A DNA stretch of 64,000 bases from Bacteroides sp. Marseille-P3684 (GTDB taxonomy: Bacteria > Bacteroidota > Bacteroidia > Bacteroidales > Bacteroidaceae): NCBI RefSeq assembly GCF_900291465.1, contig NZ_LT985808.1:2200181-2264180 (forward strand), written 5' to 3'. Within the stretch, counting starts at the first letter, position 1, and the number at the start of each line of letters is the position of its first letter. Both the position numbers and the translations under genes were made by a program. The notes beneath the pieces were generated by a model. The model saw only the letters and a program-made list of their open reading frames with translations. It was not told where the DNA came from and searched no databases. Below, in pieces: positions 36,946 through 45,747 of this stretch.

Positions 36946-38981
36946 ACCCGATGTTCCTCCAAGAATTTAGCATAAGCAGCAGCCACTTCTGGCAGATCAT
37001 CAGCCAAACGCTTTACACGTTCGCGGCGACTGCGCACAATTTCACGCCCATTTTCCGTATAAGTCAGCCATTTTTTTTCGTGAGCAAAGAGAATCTCTGC
37101 ACCATCCTCATCTTTCTTATAGACAGGCACGCCACGGCGGTCTTTCCCCACTTGCTCTACAATGGCCATAAACACATCGTAATCCTCTTTGTCGATGGGA
37201 ATAAGCAATTCTTCAGCTGTTTTCTTTTGAAGGAACAGCAAAGAAGCCTGCACACCCACTTGCGGCAAGAATGCCTCTACAGGGAGGTCTACAGAAGCCA
37301 AAAGTTTGAAGTGTTCCAAAATCCATTTACGCACACCTTCTGTATTGGGGTTTCCCAAAATGCCATCGGGCAATACGATAGCCATTTTGCCACCGGGCTT
37401 CAAGAAGTTGTGGCATGCCTCGATGAAGAGCACTTCTGGAGCATTGCTGTCCAACTCATAGCGGCGGGCTATCTCTGCATCTACCTGTACCTTTGCCCCA
37501 AAGGGAGGATTCGTGAAAATCATATCGAATTTGCCCTGTGCATTGCCAGGCCCCGTTTCAAAATGGAAATCCTTATCCTTGCTCTGCTTTATGCTTTCGT
37601 TGACCGCTTCGGCTACCAAAGGACGGTCGGGCTTATCTCCATGTGGATAATCCAAGGAATTGATGTTGAAAATATTGCAATGTCCATCGCCCGCCATCAC
37701 CATATTCATCCGTGCTGCTTTCTTCAAGTCGGGGTCAAAATCGAATCCAAAAATCATGCGTTCCGCATAGTGGCGTGTCAATTCCTCCACTTCGGGCGTA
37801 TTGATGCGGGCAGCCAGGCGCACTTCATCCAATTCCGGGTACAGATTGCGCGCAATTTTATGACGCACGTGGTCGAGCACCATCACCAGAAAGCCGCCCG
37901 AGCCACAAGCTGGGTCGAGCACACGGGTGTTTTGATCAGGGTCCAGCATTTCGACCATGCACTTGATGATGTTTCGTGGAGTAAAGAACTGTCCGGCTTC
38001 CTGCTTCAGCGTATTGCTAACAATTGTTTCATAAGCCGTTCCTTTCACATCGACAGTCGCATCCAAGAAAGAATATTTGGCCAGTTCTGCAGCCACAAAA
38101 GCGAGTCCGCGGTCAGACAGCATAATTTGCTCCGAACCGTCAAACACGTCACGGAACACCTGGCTCTCCTTGAGTTCCTCAAAAAGTCCCCTAATGCGAG
38201 CGGCCACCGCTTTTCGCCCTTCTTCGGTAAACTGCTCCGTTACCCCCACCCAAAAGCGGCGGCGATAGCTGATGCCTTCTTTGGCATCCATATTGCGTCG
38301 TTTTTCATCGTATAGTTTGCAGAAAATCAAGTTCAGCAACTCCCAAAACGCAGTCTTCTTCATGCCTTCATTGCCATAGATATAATCGTGGCAACGCTTG
38401 AAAGTCTTAATCAACGATTCGTTGGCCGGTTTACGGGGCATGGCACGGTCACCCTGCGCCTCAAGATCTGCTAGCGTCTGCCCATTGGCAGGGAAATCAG
38501 AAATATCCTGCACCTCAGACTGTCCGAAAGCATCTTCTGTATAGTAGCGGTATACCAAATCCTCCCCATTGGTCCAACAGCCAAACTCACAGTCGGTAAA
38601 TGTCAATATGTTATCAAGCATGGCTTCCGCACCCTTCTTGGTATCCGTGGGTTTCACCTTCGCATCTTTTGCCACGACAACAAAGCGGATGAGGTTTTCT
38701 ATCACATGCTCCTTTCCTTCTTCAAAGATGGCCAAGTCCACACTCTGAGCCCGGATCTTGTCCGAATCCGGCTCTTGATAGGTCACCCTAAAGTCGCGTT
38801 CCATGTCTTCGGGGGCGAATCCGTATTCTTCTGCCATCATGTCAATCATTGATTGCAGGGTCAGTTCTTTATCCGTCGTTTTCACCACTTTATTGGTAAG
38901 CGTACAGACCAGCTGGTTATCTTCTAATACCAATTCGTCGTTTTCTTGTATGCTGTTAATGAGGGTTGTCTTATCTTCCAT
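36942..38981 (-). CDS. hsdM: Type I N6-adenine DNA methyltransferase subunit
   Basis: 679 residues from MEDKTTLINSIQEND; an ATG six codons upstream (38999) is less likely. The SAM motif DPACGSGGFLVMVLDH near 365 and catalytic NPPFG (FTNPPFGAK) near 490 identify an N6-adenine methylase. An N-terminal HSDR_N-like/helical region (~60-150, with TYQEPDSDKIRAQSVDLAIFEE) precedes it. It should mark host DNA with the S subunit encoded next. No restriction subunit follows; kinase, HerA ATPase and phosphatase genes do, which suggests self-marking for a non-classical defence system. Confidence 0.92.
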   Translation of the reverse strand: MEDKTTLINSIQENDELVLEDNQLVCTLTNKVVKTTDKELTLQSMIDMMAEEYGFAPEDMERDFRVTYQEPDSDKIRAQSVDLAIFEEGKEHVIENLIRFVVVAKDAKVKPTDTKKGAEAMLDNILTFTDCEFGCWTNGEDLVYRYYTEDAFGQSEVQDISDFPANGQTLADLEAQGDRAMPRKPANESLIKTFKRCHDYIYGNEGMKKTAFWELLNLIFCKLYDEKRRNMDAKEGISYRRRFWVGVTEQFTEEGRKAVAARIRGLFEELKESQVFRDVFDGSEQIMLSDRGLAFVAAELAKYSFLDATVDVKGTAYETIVSNTLKQEAGQFFTPRNIIKCMVEMLDPDQNTRVLDPACGSGGFLVMVLDHVRHKIARNLYPELDEVRLAARINTPEVEELTRHYAERMIFGFDFDPDLKKAARMNMVMAGDGHCNIFNINSLDYPHGDKPDRPLVAEAVNESIKQSKDKDFHFETGPGNAQGKFDMIFTNPPFGAKVQVDAEIARRYELDSNAPEVLFIEACHNFLKPGGKMAIVLPDGILGNPNTEGVRKWILEHFKLLASVDLPVEAFLPQVGVQASLLFLQKKTAEELLIPIDKEDYDVFMAIVEQVGKDRRGVPVYKKDEDGAEILFAHEKKWLTYTENGREIVRSRRERVKRLADDLPEVAAAYAKFLEEHRV

Positions 38982-39042
38982 AACTACTAAAATTACCATT
39001 TAAGTTTTACTTTACAATATCCAAGTTAGTCCATGTTTTAAT

Positions 39043-39354
39043 TTACTCATGGAGATTGGTCCTTATTTCACTGTTGGCAAGACGAAGAGCACGCTGCGCA
39101 ACCAGTAAAGGCTCATCCTTTGTTACATTGATAATCTTATCAGCTGTCCATAAAGAACGTAGTTCTTCCTCTTTAACATGGAGTATGTCCGCTATAGGGG
39201 CAATATACTCATCTCGAAAAGGACGAATGCCTCTTTCAATCCTGCTATACATTGGCTCATCAACACCAATCGCGTAAGCAATTTGACGCTGCTGTACATT
39301 CAGTTCATTACGGAGCTGCTTTATTCGTGCGAGTAACATATTAGAATTTATCAT
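39043..39354 (-). CDS. XRE-family transcriptional regulator of the MADS-like operon
   Basis: 103 residues from MINSNMLLARIKQLRNELNV; ATG 39339 is an alternative, and the in-frame extension to 39465 runs through the promoter and is rejected. HTH: QQRQIAYAIGVDEPMYSRIERGIRPF near residues 22-48. First gene of the minus-strand train, 61 bases before hsdM. Its promoter carries a perfect inverted repeat between the -33 and -7 boxes, typical of autoregulation. It probably controls the whole operon. Confidence 0.85.
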   Translation of the reverse strand: MINSNMLLARIKQLRNELNVQQRQIAYAIGVDEPMYSRIERGIRPFRDEYIAPIADILHVKEEELRSLWTADKIINVTKDEPLLVAQRALRLANSEIRTNLHE

Positions 39355-39382
39355 GTGAACAAAACAAATTGTTATTGCGTTG

Positions 39383-39417
39383 CAAAGATAGCATTTACTT
39401 GTCAATTTTAGACAAGT
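39383..39417 (-). promoter_or_regulatory. Promoter and operator of the MADS-like operon
   Basis: On the minus strand TTGT (39415-39412), a 21-base spacer and TATCTTTG (39390-39383) form a Bacteroidales promoter. A perfect inverted repeat ACTTGTC-N7-GACAAGT (39397-39417) fills the spacer and overlaps the -33 box, a likely binding site for the XRE protein encoded 29 bases downstream. Confidence 0.75.
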
Positions 39418-39605
39418 AATCACCTTAATCTTTATTCTATTTATCATAAATATGCTGTACAACACTTATATGACATGCTCAGCACTTAAAACTTATTGTA
39501 AACATGGATTTCTATTCATGTTGTTTCACAGAACCTAAAATATAAAAAGAGAAAAGAGGAAGAAAACTCTCCCTCTTCGCTCGAATTCATTCAAATGCCA
39601 TTCAA

Positions 39606-40010
39606 TCAGACATGGATGGCTTCCAACGGTGCCGCATAACAATCGTTACCGAACCGATGATTGGTCGTAAGTCTCAACCCTAACAGGCGGTAATCGCCTT
39701 GCATGTCATTCTCGATGCCAAGATAATGGAAACCGTAGAGTGGGGCATACTCCTTGAAGAAACGGACCAAGTCAAACAGGTTCTCTTGACGGTTCTTCTC
39801 AAAGATGTAGTTCACCAAGATGATGCAGCGGTCAGGAAAACCGTTGACTCCTTTGCTGTATTCCCACAGGCGGAAATACAACTTCACGTTCTTTTCGCGG
39901 ATGTCAATGCAGTAACCGTTACAGGTCGGATTCACATACACGCTGTTACGATACCCGAACTTCTCACAGATGTAGAGTTCAATGTCTTTCACAAAATCTT
40001 TTGTAATCAT
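39606..40010 (-). CDS. Hypothetical protein of the mobilization module
   Basis: 134 residues. No family recognised. Aromatic-rich soluble protein (YCIDIREKNVKLYFRLWEY, FPDRCIILVNYIF, RLLGLRLTTNHRFG). It is 34 bases downstream of the relaxase gene on the same strand, so probably the last gene of that operon, ahead of the 140-base gap that separates it from the XRE promoter region. Confidence 0.7.
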   Translation of the reverse strand: MITKDFVKDIELYICEKFGYRNSVYVNPTCNGYCIDIREKNVKLYFRLWEYSKGVNGFPDRCIILVNYIFEKNRQENLFDLVRFFKEYAPLYGFHYLGIENDMQGDYRLLGLRLTTNHRFGNDCYAAPLEAIHV

Positions 40011-40044
40011 AAAATTAAAATTTGATGTTGATAAAATGGGTTTG

Positions 40045-40989
40045 TTATAGTCGGAAGCCTCGCTTGCGCTTGGCTTTCTTTTTCCGTTTTAATTCCGCTT
40101 CAAAGGCCGCTTCATCTGCTGCACTGGAAGTAGGGGATGAAGTGAGCAGCCCTAATCCCGAAGCAGTTGATTCATCCCATTCTACTGCCCGTTCTTGTAC
40201 AGGAGGTGGCGGAGCATGATTAGCTCTGATGGCCTCTCTGTAAGAATAGGACGGGGCATAAGCATTCCTTTCCAGTTGGCGGTCGATATTGAGATAGCTG
40301 AACTCCCTGCTGATTTTGGAGCCGGAAAAGGTAAAGCCTCTATATGCGAATTTCACGCCTTGTACTTCACGGGTAGTTCGGCTGACCTTGAATTTCATAT
40401 CAATGCCACGGGTTGCAAGCGCGTCTTTCAACTCATTCCAACTCTGTGCATACGGCACTTCTGCTTTCAATGCTTTGTAGATTTCATGCTTTGCCCGGTC
40501 GTATGGGCGTAAGCGTTCTTCCTTGACGCAGTCTTTCCCGTTGGCGAAGTGAAGCCTGTACTTTGCGGTCAGCATCTTGCAGACCTTCTCGTTGCGGTAG
40601 CGGTCGTTCTTGTCGCTAATAGTCTTTCCATCGTTGTCCACACGGTTGAAAACAATGTGGCAGTGCGGATGCTCCCGGTCAATGTGGCGTGCGATGATGT
40701 ATTGTGTGTTTCGGATGCCCATCCGTTCCATGTACTCATGGGCGATTTTCAGCATTAATGCATCATCGTCTTGTAAACGCAAGCTATCCTGTGGCGAAAA
40801 GCTGAGCGAAGTGTGTCCGACAATATTCTTTACCTTGTCATTCAATAGGGATTGCAACTCGAACTGCTCCGCCATTTGTTCGGGCGAGCCGTCCACTCCT
40901 ACAGCTTCTAATAGTCGTGCTTTTTCTTCTTTGAGGACGTAGCACACACATCCGTCAAAGGAAGTTCCCTTTGTCTGTTTACCTATCAT
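40045..40989 (-). CDS. Relaxase/mobilization nuclease (MobA/VirD2-like)
   Basis: 314 residues. The three-histidine relaxase motif is clear in RHIDREHPHCHIVFNRVD near residue 105. SFDGCVCYVL and GHTSLSFSPQD precede it, as in Bacteroides mobilization proteins. It nicks the oriT and pilots the strand into a recipient using another element's conjugation pore. The C-terminus is basic (RKKKAKRKRGFRL). Its start overlaps the mobC end by 11 bases. Confidence 0.92.
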   Translation of the reverse strand: MIGKQTKGTSFDGCVCYVLKEEKARLLEAVGVDGSPEQMAEQFELQSLLNDKVKNIVGHTSLSFSPQDSLRLQDDDALMLKIAHEYMERMGIRNTQYIIARHIDREHPHCHIVFNRVDNDGKTISDKNDRYRNEKVCKMLTAKYRLHFANGKDCVKEERLRPYDRAKHEIYKALKAEVPYAQSWNELKDALATRGIDMKFKVSRTTREVQGVKFAYRGFTFSGSKISREFSYLNIDRQLERNAYAPSYSYREAIRANHAPPPPVQERAVEWDESTASGLGLLTSSPTSSAADEAAFEAELKRKKKAKRKRGFRL

Positions 40990-41293
40990 CTTTCAATCGT
41001 TTAATGAGTTGTGAAATATGTTTTGCTGTCTCTTGGCATTGGTCGGCTACCACAAAGAAACCGTATGTGTTCGCCTGTTTTGCCAACTGATTCAGATTGG
41101 TGCTTTCACCTATCAACTGTCGGATGATGTGCAGGTGGTCGCGTGTGATTCGTTCACGCACAGAACCCTGTTCAATGAGTGCACGGATGACCTCGCTTTT
41201 AGTCCGCTTGCTGCGTCTGCTCAATGCTCCCAGCCATGCTAATTGCTCATCGCTGAGACGTAATGTAATCGTATTCTTCTTGTTCATATACAT
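40979..41293 (-). CDS. mobC: MobC-like relaxosome accessory protein
   Basis: 104 residues. The N-terminus has a ribbon-helix-helix-like segment (KNTITLRLSDEQLAWLGALSRRSKRTKSEVIRALI) and the C-terminus the MobC region (TNLNQLAKQANTYGF). It binds near oriT and helps the relaxase open the DNA. First gene of the mob pair, directly downstream of the candidate oriT. Confidence 0.88.
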   Translation of the reverse strand: MYMNKKNTITLRLSDEQLAWLGALSRRSKRTKSEVIRALIEQGSVRERITRDHLHIIRQLIGESTNLNQLAKQANTYGFFVVADQCQETAKHISQLIKRLKDDR

Positions 41294-41350
41294 TCAATTT
41301 TAGTTGTTAGTTTTGTGACCATCGGGAGCCGTTCCACCAGACTTTGAGGT

Positions 41351-41396
41351 GGAGCAAGTTGTCGGGAAATGTAATACACCGACATAAACTTGCTCC
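41351..41396. other. Candidate oriT inverted repeat
   Basis: Arms GGAGCAAGTT-GTCGG (41351-41365) and CCGAC-ATA-AACTTGCTCC (41379-41396) pair with a 3-base bulge. They lie in the 180-base non-coding gap immediately upstream of mobC, the usual oriT place. The nick site is not identifiable by eye. Confidence 0.65.
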
Positions 41397-41473
41397 CCTT
41401 AAAAAGTCCCGGTTCCCTTGTCCTTCGGCCACTGTCTGATAAAGGAGTTTCGGTATGACCAAAACCTGTTTTT

Positions 41474-42511
41474 TCATTGGAAGGATTGCGTATTTACCAG
41501 TTCCAATCCGAGCTTCTCCATCAGCAATTTCAGGTTCGGATTCTTTCGAATCATGCTCTGAAGGATGGCTTCGTCCGGTTTGATTTTTAATAGATAATCG
41601 GCTATGTCGTACCCTTCTTTCCGCTCTTCGGGCGGTGCATTGGCTTCCAGATAGTCGAATAGTTGTACATCTATTCCGATGCTTTTCATCGCTCCGATTT
41701 TGCCTTGCCAGTATTCAGTGGCTCCCAAATCGGGAAAGAGGACAACGCTTCTTCCTGCCAGTACAGATAGAGCAGTCTCATTGAAACAACCGTTCTTTCC
41801 TCCCGAAGCCAGCCATAGATATTGGGGCAGATAGTAGGATGCGATAAGTGCTGTTTTCTCGCTCTCAACCAGTGCAACCGGGCGTGCCTTGTCTGTAGTC
41901 AGTAGGTGTTCGCCAAAGAAGCATTGCCTGAGATTATAGTTTTCTTTGTGTAAAACGGAATGTACCCATGTGGCATGGTTGTATGGTTCTTTTATCCGTT
42001 TGCCAGTCTCAGCATTGTAAAGCATTATCTTACCCGTTCGTACCCGGTTCTTATGGTCGATTTGCCAAAAGACGGTAGCTCCATCCCAATGCTTGGAAGA
42101 GCCGATTTGATACTTTTCCATTAAGGTCATGGCTGACGATTCTCCCAATTGTGAAGCTAAAAATTGGTACAGTCTATTCGTGCTGTAACATTTCAAAGAC
42201 TGCCGGACTATATTTTTATCAATGTAAGAAGTCGGAACAATTATAGCCGTTTGTGCATTGGTGCATGGATGCGAGGCGGTTTCTTCCATGAGGCTTTTCT
42301 TTTTCATAGGATTTTGGTCGAAAAACTCACGGGGCGTAAAGTGGTAGCCGCACTTCTGTTCATGGTCACATCTGCCGACATGATTGGGAAAACTGATACG
42401 CTTTTCCGTATCAATGTATCGGGAAAAGCACCTTTTACGATGGCAGGCCGGACACGTATGTCGGGTAGCCATGCCTTTGTAGGGTTCTAATATGAATCTA
42501 TGTGTTGTCAT
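41474..42511 (-). CDS. Primase-like protein with zinc finger and Toprim-like region
   Basis: 345 residues. N-terminal zinc-binding cysteines (CPACHRKRCF ... CDHEQKCGYHF) and a Toprim-like core (PVALVESEKTALIAS near 210, VVLFPDLGA near 265). Similar DUF6371-type proteins are part of Bacteroides mobilizable islands, probably for replication of the excised circle. It pairs with the DUF3987 gene 78 bases upstream. Confidence 0.8.
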   Translation of the reverse strand: MTTHRFILEPYKGMATRHTCPACHRKRCFSRYIDTEKRISFPNHVGRCDHEQKCGYHFTPREFFDQNPMKKKSLMEETASHPCTNAQTAIIVPTSYIDKNIVRQSLKCYSTNRLYQFLASQLGESSAMTLMEKYQIGSSKHWDGATVFWQIDHKNRVRTGKIMLYNAETGKRIKEPYNHATWVHSVLHKENYNLRQCFFGEHLLTTDKARPVALVESEKTALIASYYLPQYLWLASGGKNGCFNETALSVLAGRSVVLFPDLGATEYWQGKIGAMKSIGIDVQLFDYLEANAPPEERKEGYDIADYLLKIKPDEAILQSMIRKNPNLKLLMEKLGLELVNTQSFQ

Positions 42512-42589
42512 TGTTTTCTACTTTTAAGTGTGTCGTTATTGTCACTATTGTCGTTTTGGGAATTGAAAGTGTCAAAAGCGACAATAACG

Positions 42590-43966
42590 TCACGGGTTAA
42601 TCTTTGAGTATTCTCCATGTTTCTCTTTGCGGAACAGGATACCGATGTTGTCGTTCAGAAACCGTTGTAGTGTACGTTCCTTCATCCCATTCTGCTCTGC
42701 AATCTGTGTCGCCTGTGCCGTGGTGAACGTAGAGGGCAGCAAGCTGACAATGGTTTGCTGTTGGCTATTCAATGTCACCTCGCTGATGATGTGTTGCACA
42801 CTCAGAGCGGATGCTTTGAAATATGTCGTCAGCCGGATGGCACGTTCTACGGTCAGCAAGTCAATGTGTTCTTTACCGCATTCTCCACAAGTCCACAGTG
42901 CCAGTTGGATTATCAGACAGAAGCGGATGATATAGATTTCCAACTTGCAATAAATGCTCACAATAGTGTCATTCCCTTTCGTGTCGCACAGCTCTGAGAA
43001 TTGGTGCTGCCAATCATAAAGCCGTTGACGGGCTTCTTCCGTGAAATGCAGGACATACGGTTCGATTTCACCATGCTCATTGTAATTGCATTCCATGTGG
43101 ATGAGTTTCTCAATGATGTCGTTCCATTCTTTTTCAATATCGGCTGGCAGTTCTTTGTCATTCCAACGTGCTTTCTGTTGCAGATTGGGCATGACAAACA
43201 AGATACGGTCGATGAAACCGTTGCTTGAACGTTCTCCTTTGGCCAACTCATGGAGAATCTTTTTTTGAATTGTACCAATGACTGAGATATACGGTCGTTT
43301 GATGAATATCGAACTTTTCGCACTCTTCCGGTCGGAAATAGTTGTCTTGGCACTGAAAACCGAAAGCCAGAACTGTTCTTCCGAACCATTATTGTAGCGG
43401 TTAAAGTTCTTGAACCAAGCGGAAAGTTCATCAGCCCACAGACACAATCCGCGTTTGTTCTGTGCATGAATGAAACTTAATCCTTCGGGTGTGACATCAG
43501 ACACAAGGAAGCGTTTTCGGATGGGTTCCATTGGAAACTGTTCTCCTCCGTTTTCCACACGTTCTTTCCGACTTAAAGCCATCTGCCGCTCGTATTCCGC
43601 ATAAGCCTTTTCGTATTCCTGATTTTGGCAGTAGTCGAAATCAAGAAAAGGCTTCATGGCAAAGCTGAGCGGATGGCTCTTATTGGCTCCCGGTCTTCCA
43701 ATCAATGCCATATATAGGATAGGACTTTCCTGCCATCCCTGCTTGATTTGCACGAGATGTGTATTGCCAATGCCGACAGCAATGGCGGTCAAAATAGAGG
43801 CGGCGATATAGTCCGTCGGATAGCTATGGCATTCGTGTACCTCGCTAATGATGCGCTGAATCTTTTTCGGGAAGATGCTTACTGGAAATTCCGTACCTTC
43901 CAACCTTGTACTCATATCAATTGCCTTATCAATGAGAGCTAACGGGTTGATTGATTTATTTCCCAT
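42590..43966 (-). CDS. DUF3987 helicase-like protein
   Basis: 458 residues. MALIGRPGANKSHPLSFAM near residue 88 is a P-loop variant, and LCLWADELSAWFKNF near 175 is a Walker B-like segment, the layout of DUF3987 primase-helicase partners in Bacteroidetes mobile elements. The C-terminus has a short HTH-like stretch (TTAQATQIAEQNGMKERTLQRFL). It begins 11 bases after the excisionase-like gene. Confidence 0.85.
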   Translation of the reverse strand: MGNKSINPLALIDKAIDMSTRLEGTEFPVSIFPKKIQRIISEVHECHSYPTDYIAASILTAIAVGIGNTHLVQIKQGWQESPILYMALIGRPGANKSHPLSFAMKPFLDFDYCQNQEYEKAYAEYERQMALSRKERVENGGEQFPMEPIRKRFLVSDVTPEGLSFIHAQNKRGLCLWADELSAWFKNFNRYNNGSEEQFWLSVFSAKTTISDRKSAKSSIFIKRPYISVIGTIQKKILHELAKGERSSNGFIDRILFVMPNLQQKARWNDKELPADIEKEWNDIIEKLIHMECNYNEHGEIEPYVLHFTEEARQRLYDWQHQFSELCDTKGNDTIVSIYCKLEIYIIRFCLIIQLALWTCGECGKEHIDLLTVERAIRLTTYFKASALSVQHIISEVTLNSQQQTIVSLLPSTFTTAQATQIAEQNGMKERTLQRFLNDNIGILFRKEKHGEYSKINP

Positions 43967-43977
43967 ACAATGAAAGT

Positions 43978-44343
43978 TTAGAAGTTTATACGAGATTTGG
44001 GCTTATGGCGTACTCCGTTTTGCATGGCAGCAAGCATCTCTTTATAGCTTTGGGCAGATGTTTCCTTTCTGCCGTTTTCAATCCATGTCAATAGCTCATC
44101 TTCGTAGAAATAGAGCTTCTTTCCTTTCTTGTAAGCAGGCAGAATGCCTTTCTGCACCAGCCTGTACACCGTGGCTTTCGCTTTACGGATGATACGGCAA
44201 GCATCCTCGATTTCAACCAAGGTGCGTTTGTCCGATGGGGGAGGCTGAAGTTCCGACACCATCTTTTTCAGTTCGATGACCTGTTCGGTCAGATAACCTA
44301 CCGCTTCGGGCAGCTTATCAAAAGTGAGAGTTTCATTCTTCAT
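43978..44343 (-). CDS. Excisionase-family helix-turn-helix protein
   Basis: 121 residues. MerR/excisionase-type HTH: VEIEDACRIIRKAKATVYRLVQKGILPAYKKGKKLYFYEDELLTWIENG at ~42-92. A coiled segment precedes it (LTEQVIELKKMVSEL). In Bacteroides mobile elements such genes precede the primase/helicase genes and act in excision or regulation. 28 bases after the membrane-protein gene. Confidence 0.85.
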   Translation of the reverse strand: MKNETLTFDKLPEAVGYLTEQVIELKKMVSELQPPPSDKRTLVEIEDACRIIRKAKATVYRLVQKGILPAYKKGKKLYFYEDELLTWIENGRKETSAQSYKEMLAAMQNGVRHKPKSRINF

Positions 44344-44371
44344 ATATTGTATATTTAGTTGGTTTATCTTA

Positions 44372-45115
44372 TCAGGCAGTCTGTTTCAGGGAAGTATCAA
44401 TCTTGATGGTACATTTCCCGTCTAACCGCAACTTGCTCTTTAGTGTGAATATTTCATTTTCTTTCAAGGCTTCCGCAAACACCCGCTTGATGAAGGTGGC
44501 AATCTGGATTCCCGTTTTGGAAAACTGATAGCCGATGTTCCATCCGAAGTGCATCAAGTCTATGGTTCGGATAGCGGAATCCACCTTAATCGATTGGGGA
44601 ATCTTTGGCACATCTTTGTCTGCTTGGAACAGGCAGATGTATTTGCAAAGCAGATCCAAATCATCCTCTTTCATATAGGGAGCGAACGATTCACGGGTAT
44701 AGGTCAGAACTGTGGCAAGTTTCTCTTGCTCGATACGTTCTTTGTCTTTCATTACCGATTGCCGGATCTGCTCATAGTCCGGGCTTGGTGGCGGGTTTGC
44801 ATCTGTTTCTTCGACAGCGACTTCTTTTTCTATAGATTCTTCATCGCTCTTTGATATGCTTATGGCTCTTTCTCTATAGCATGAGAATTTCAAGAAGAAC
44901 TTTTCAAAGTATGGAGATAGCATTTTCCTGAACAATGTTTGCAAGTTGATGTATATGGCGGTCAGCACCAGAATACAAACCATAAAAGCCACATAGCCAT
45001 TAAAAGCGTCAAGTCCATGATGGAGCACCATTTGCCTTGCAATCGCACCAATGATTACATTTGCGCTGAATACCAATAATGTCAACGTCTGTTTTTCCAA
45101 TCCTTCTGTCTTCAT
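44372..45115 (-). CDS. Membrane-anchored hypothetical protein of the island
   Basis: 247 residues from MKTEGLEKQTLTLL; the in-frame start at 45196 would place the promoter inside the gene. Two N-terminal membrane spans (~8-30 and ~38-60: LLVFSANVIIGAIA, YVAFMVCILVLTAIYI) precede a soluble charged domain with an acidic stretch (DEESIEKEVAVEETDANPPP). No family recognised; found with mobilization modules of this type. Minus-strand promoter TACTTTTG lies 27 bases upstream. Confidence 0.72.
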   Translation of the reverse strand: MKTEGLEKQTLTLLVFSANVIIGAIARQMVLHHGLDAFNGYVAFMVCILVLTAIYINLQTLFRKMLSPYFEKFFLKFSCYRERAISISKSDEESIEKEVAVEETDANPPPSPDYEQIRQSVMKDKERIEQEKLATVLTYTRESFAPYMKEDDLDLLCKYICLFQADKDVPKIPQSIKVDSAIRTIDLMHFGWNIGYQFSKTGIQIATFIKRVFAEALKENEIFTLKSKLRLDGKCTIKIDTSLKQTA

Positions 45116-45141
45116 ATCTATCAATTTTAATTGTTTGCCTG

Positions 45142-45149
45142 CAAAAGTA
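45142..45149 (-). promoter_or_regulatory. -7 box of the membrane-protein/excisionase/primase operon
   Basis: TACTTTTG on the minus strand matches TAnnTTTG. TTGGAAC about 20 bases upstream could be the -33 box. It sets the start of the downstream gene at 45115. Confidence 0.55.
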
Positions 45150-45331
45150 TATTGGTATAGACGAGTTCCAATCACTTCGCTCTGTCGTGGCAGCATTTGG
45201 CGTCGTTAACTAGGACATAAGCTGCCACGAAGATGATTGCTCGGCTAATCCATACGCAAAAGTCTGAATTTGCAAAAAGAAGAATTGCATAGTAGGTACC
45301 GAGTAGGCAATGATTTTTTTGAAGAGGGCAT

Positions 45332-45367
45332 AAAAAAGCCCGAAATGGCTTGACCAAATCGGGCTTT
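45332..45367 (-). terminator. Terminator after the RhuM-like gene
   Basis: Perfect arms AAAGCCCGA (45335-45343) and TCGGGCTTT (45359-45367). On the minus strand the stem ends in TTTTTTATG, 15 bases after the stop. The rest of 45116-45381 shows no gene. Confidence 0.85.
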
Positions 45368-45381
45368 ATAGGGTTCTCGTA

Positions 45382-45747
45382 TCAACAAGAGCATTCTTCC
45401 TTTCCGGGTAAGTGGATGAGGATCGGTGTTTGAGTACGGTAGGGAGTGGATGCTTTCCGTATCAACCATCTACGGAAGAAGGTGGAATGACCCGTGTCAA
45501 AATGGAAAGACAGGGCAATGACCATCTCCAAGTTATATACATCTGCGTGATTCCCGTTCTCTAAACAAATATATCGGTGTACTTGAGATGCTACAAGAAC
45601 TTCCTTTTTCAAAATCCGTTTGATGGTATGATTGATGGATACTGGTGTGACATAGAATAGGTCTGCTATCTCCCAAGAAGTCATCCATATCTCATCATTA
45701 GGGATTATGATGGAATAGCCGTTGTTAGATATGATTCCTCGTTTCAT
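45382..45747 (-). CDS. RhuM-like N-terminal domain protein
   Basis: 121 residues. IIIPNDEIWMTSWEIADLFYVTPVSINHTIKRILKKEVL resembles the N-terminal DNA-binding part of RhuM/phage antirepressor-like proteins, and NLEMVIALSFHFDTGHSTFFRRWLIRKA resembles their conserved middle (VxSxRGxxFRxWA). Much shorter than full RhuM (~330 residues). 11 bases after the integrase gene and followed by a strong terminator, so co-transcribed with the integrase originally. Confidence 0.72.
   Translation of the reverse strand: MKRGIISNNGYSIIIPNDEIWMTSWEIADLFYVTPVSINHTIKRILKKEVLVASQVHRYICLENGNHADVYNLEMVIALSFHFDTGHSTFFRRWLIRKASTPYRTQTPILIHLPGKEECSC

Noticed and set aside
36951-38315. 454-codon plus-strand frame opposite hsdM
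   Set aside because: Antisense shadow of a clearly coding methylase; the translation has no domain logic.
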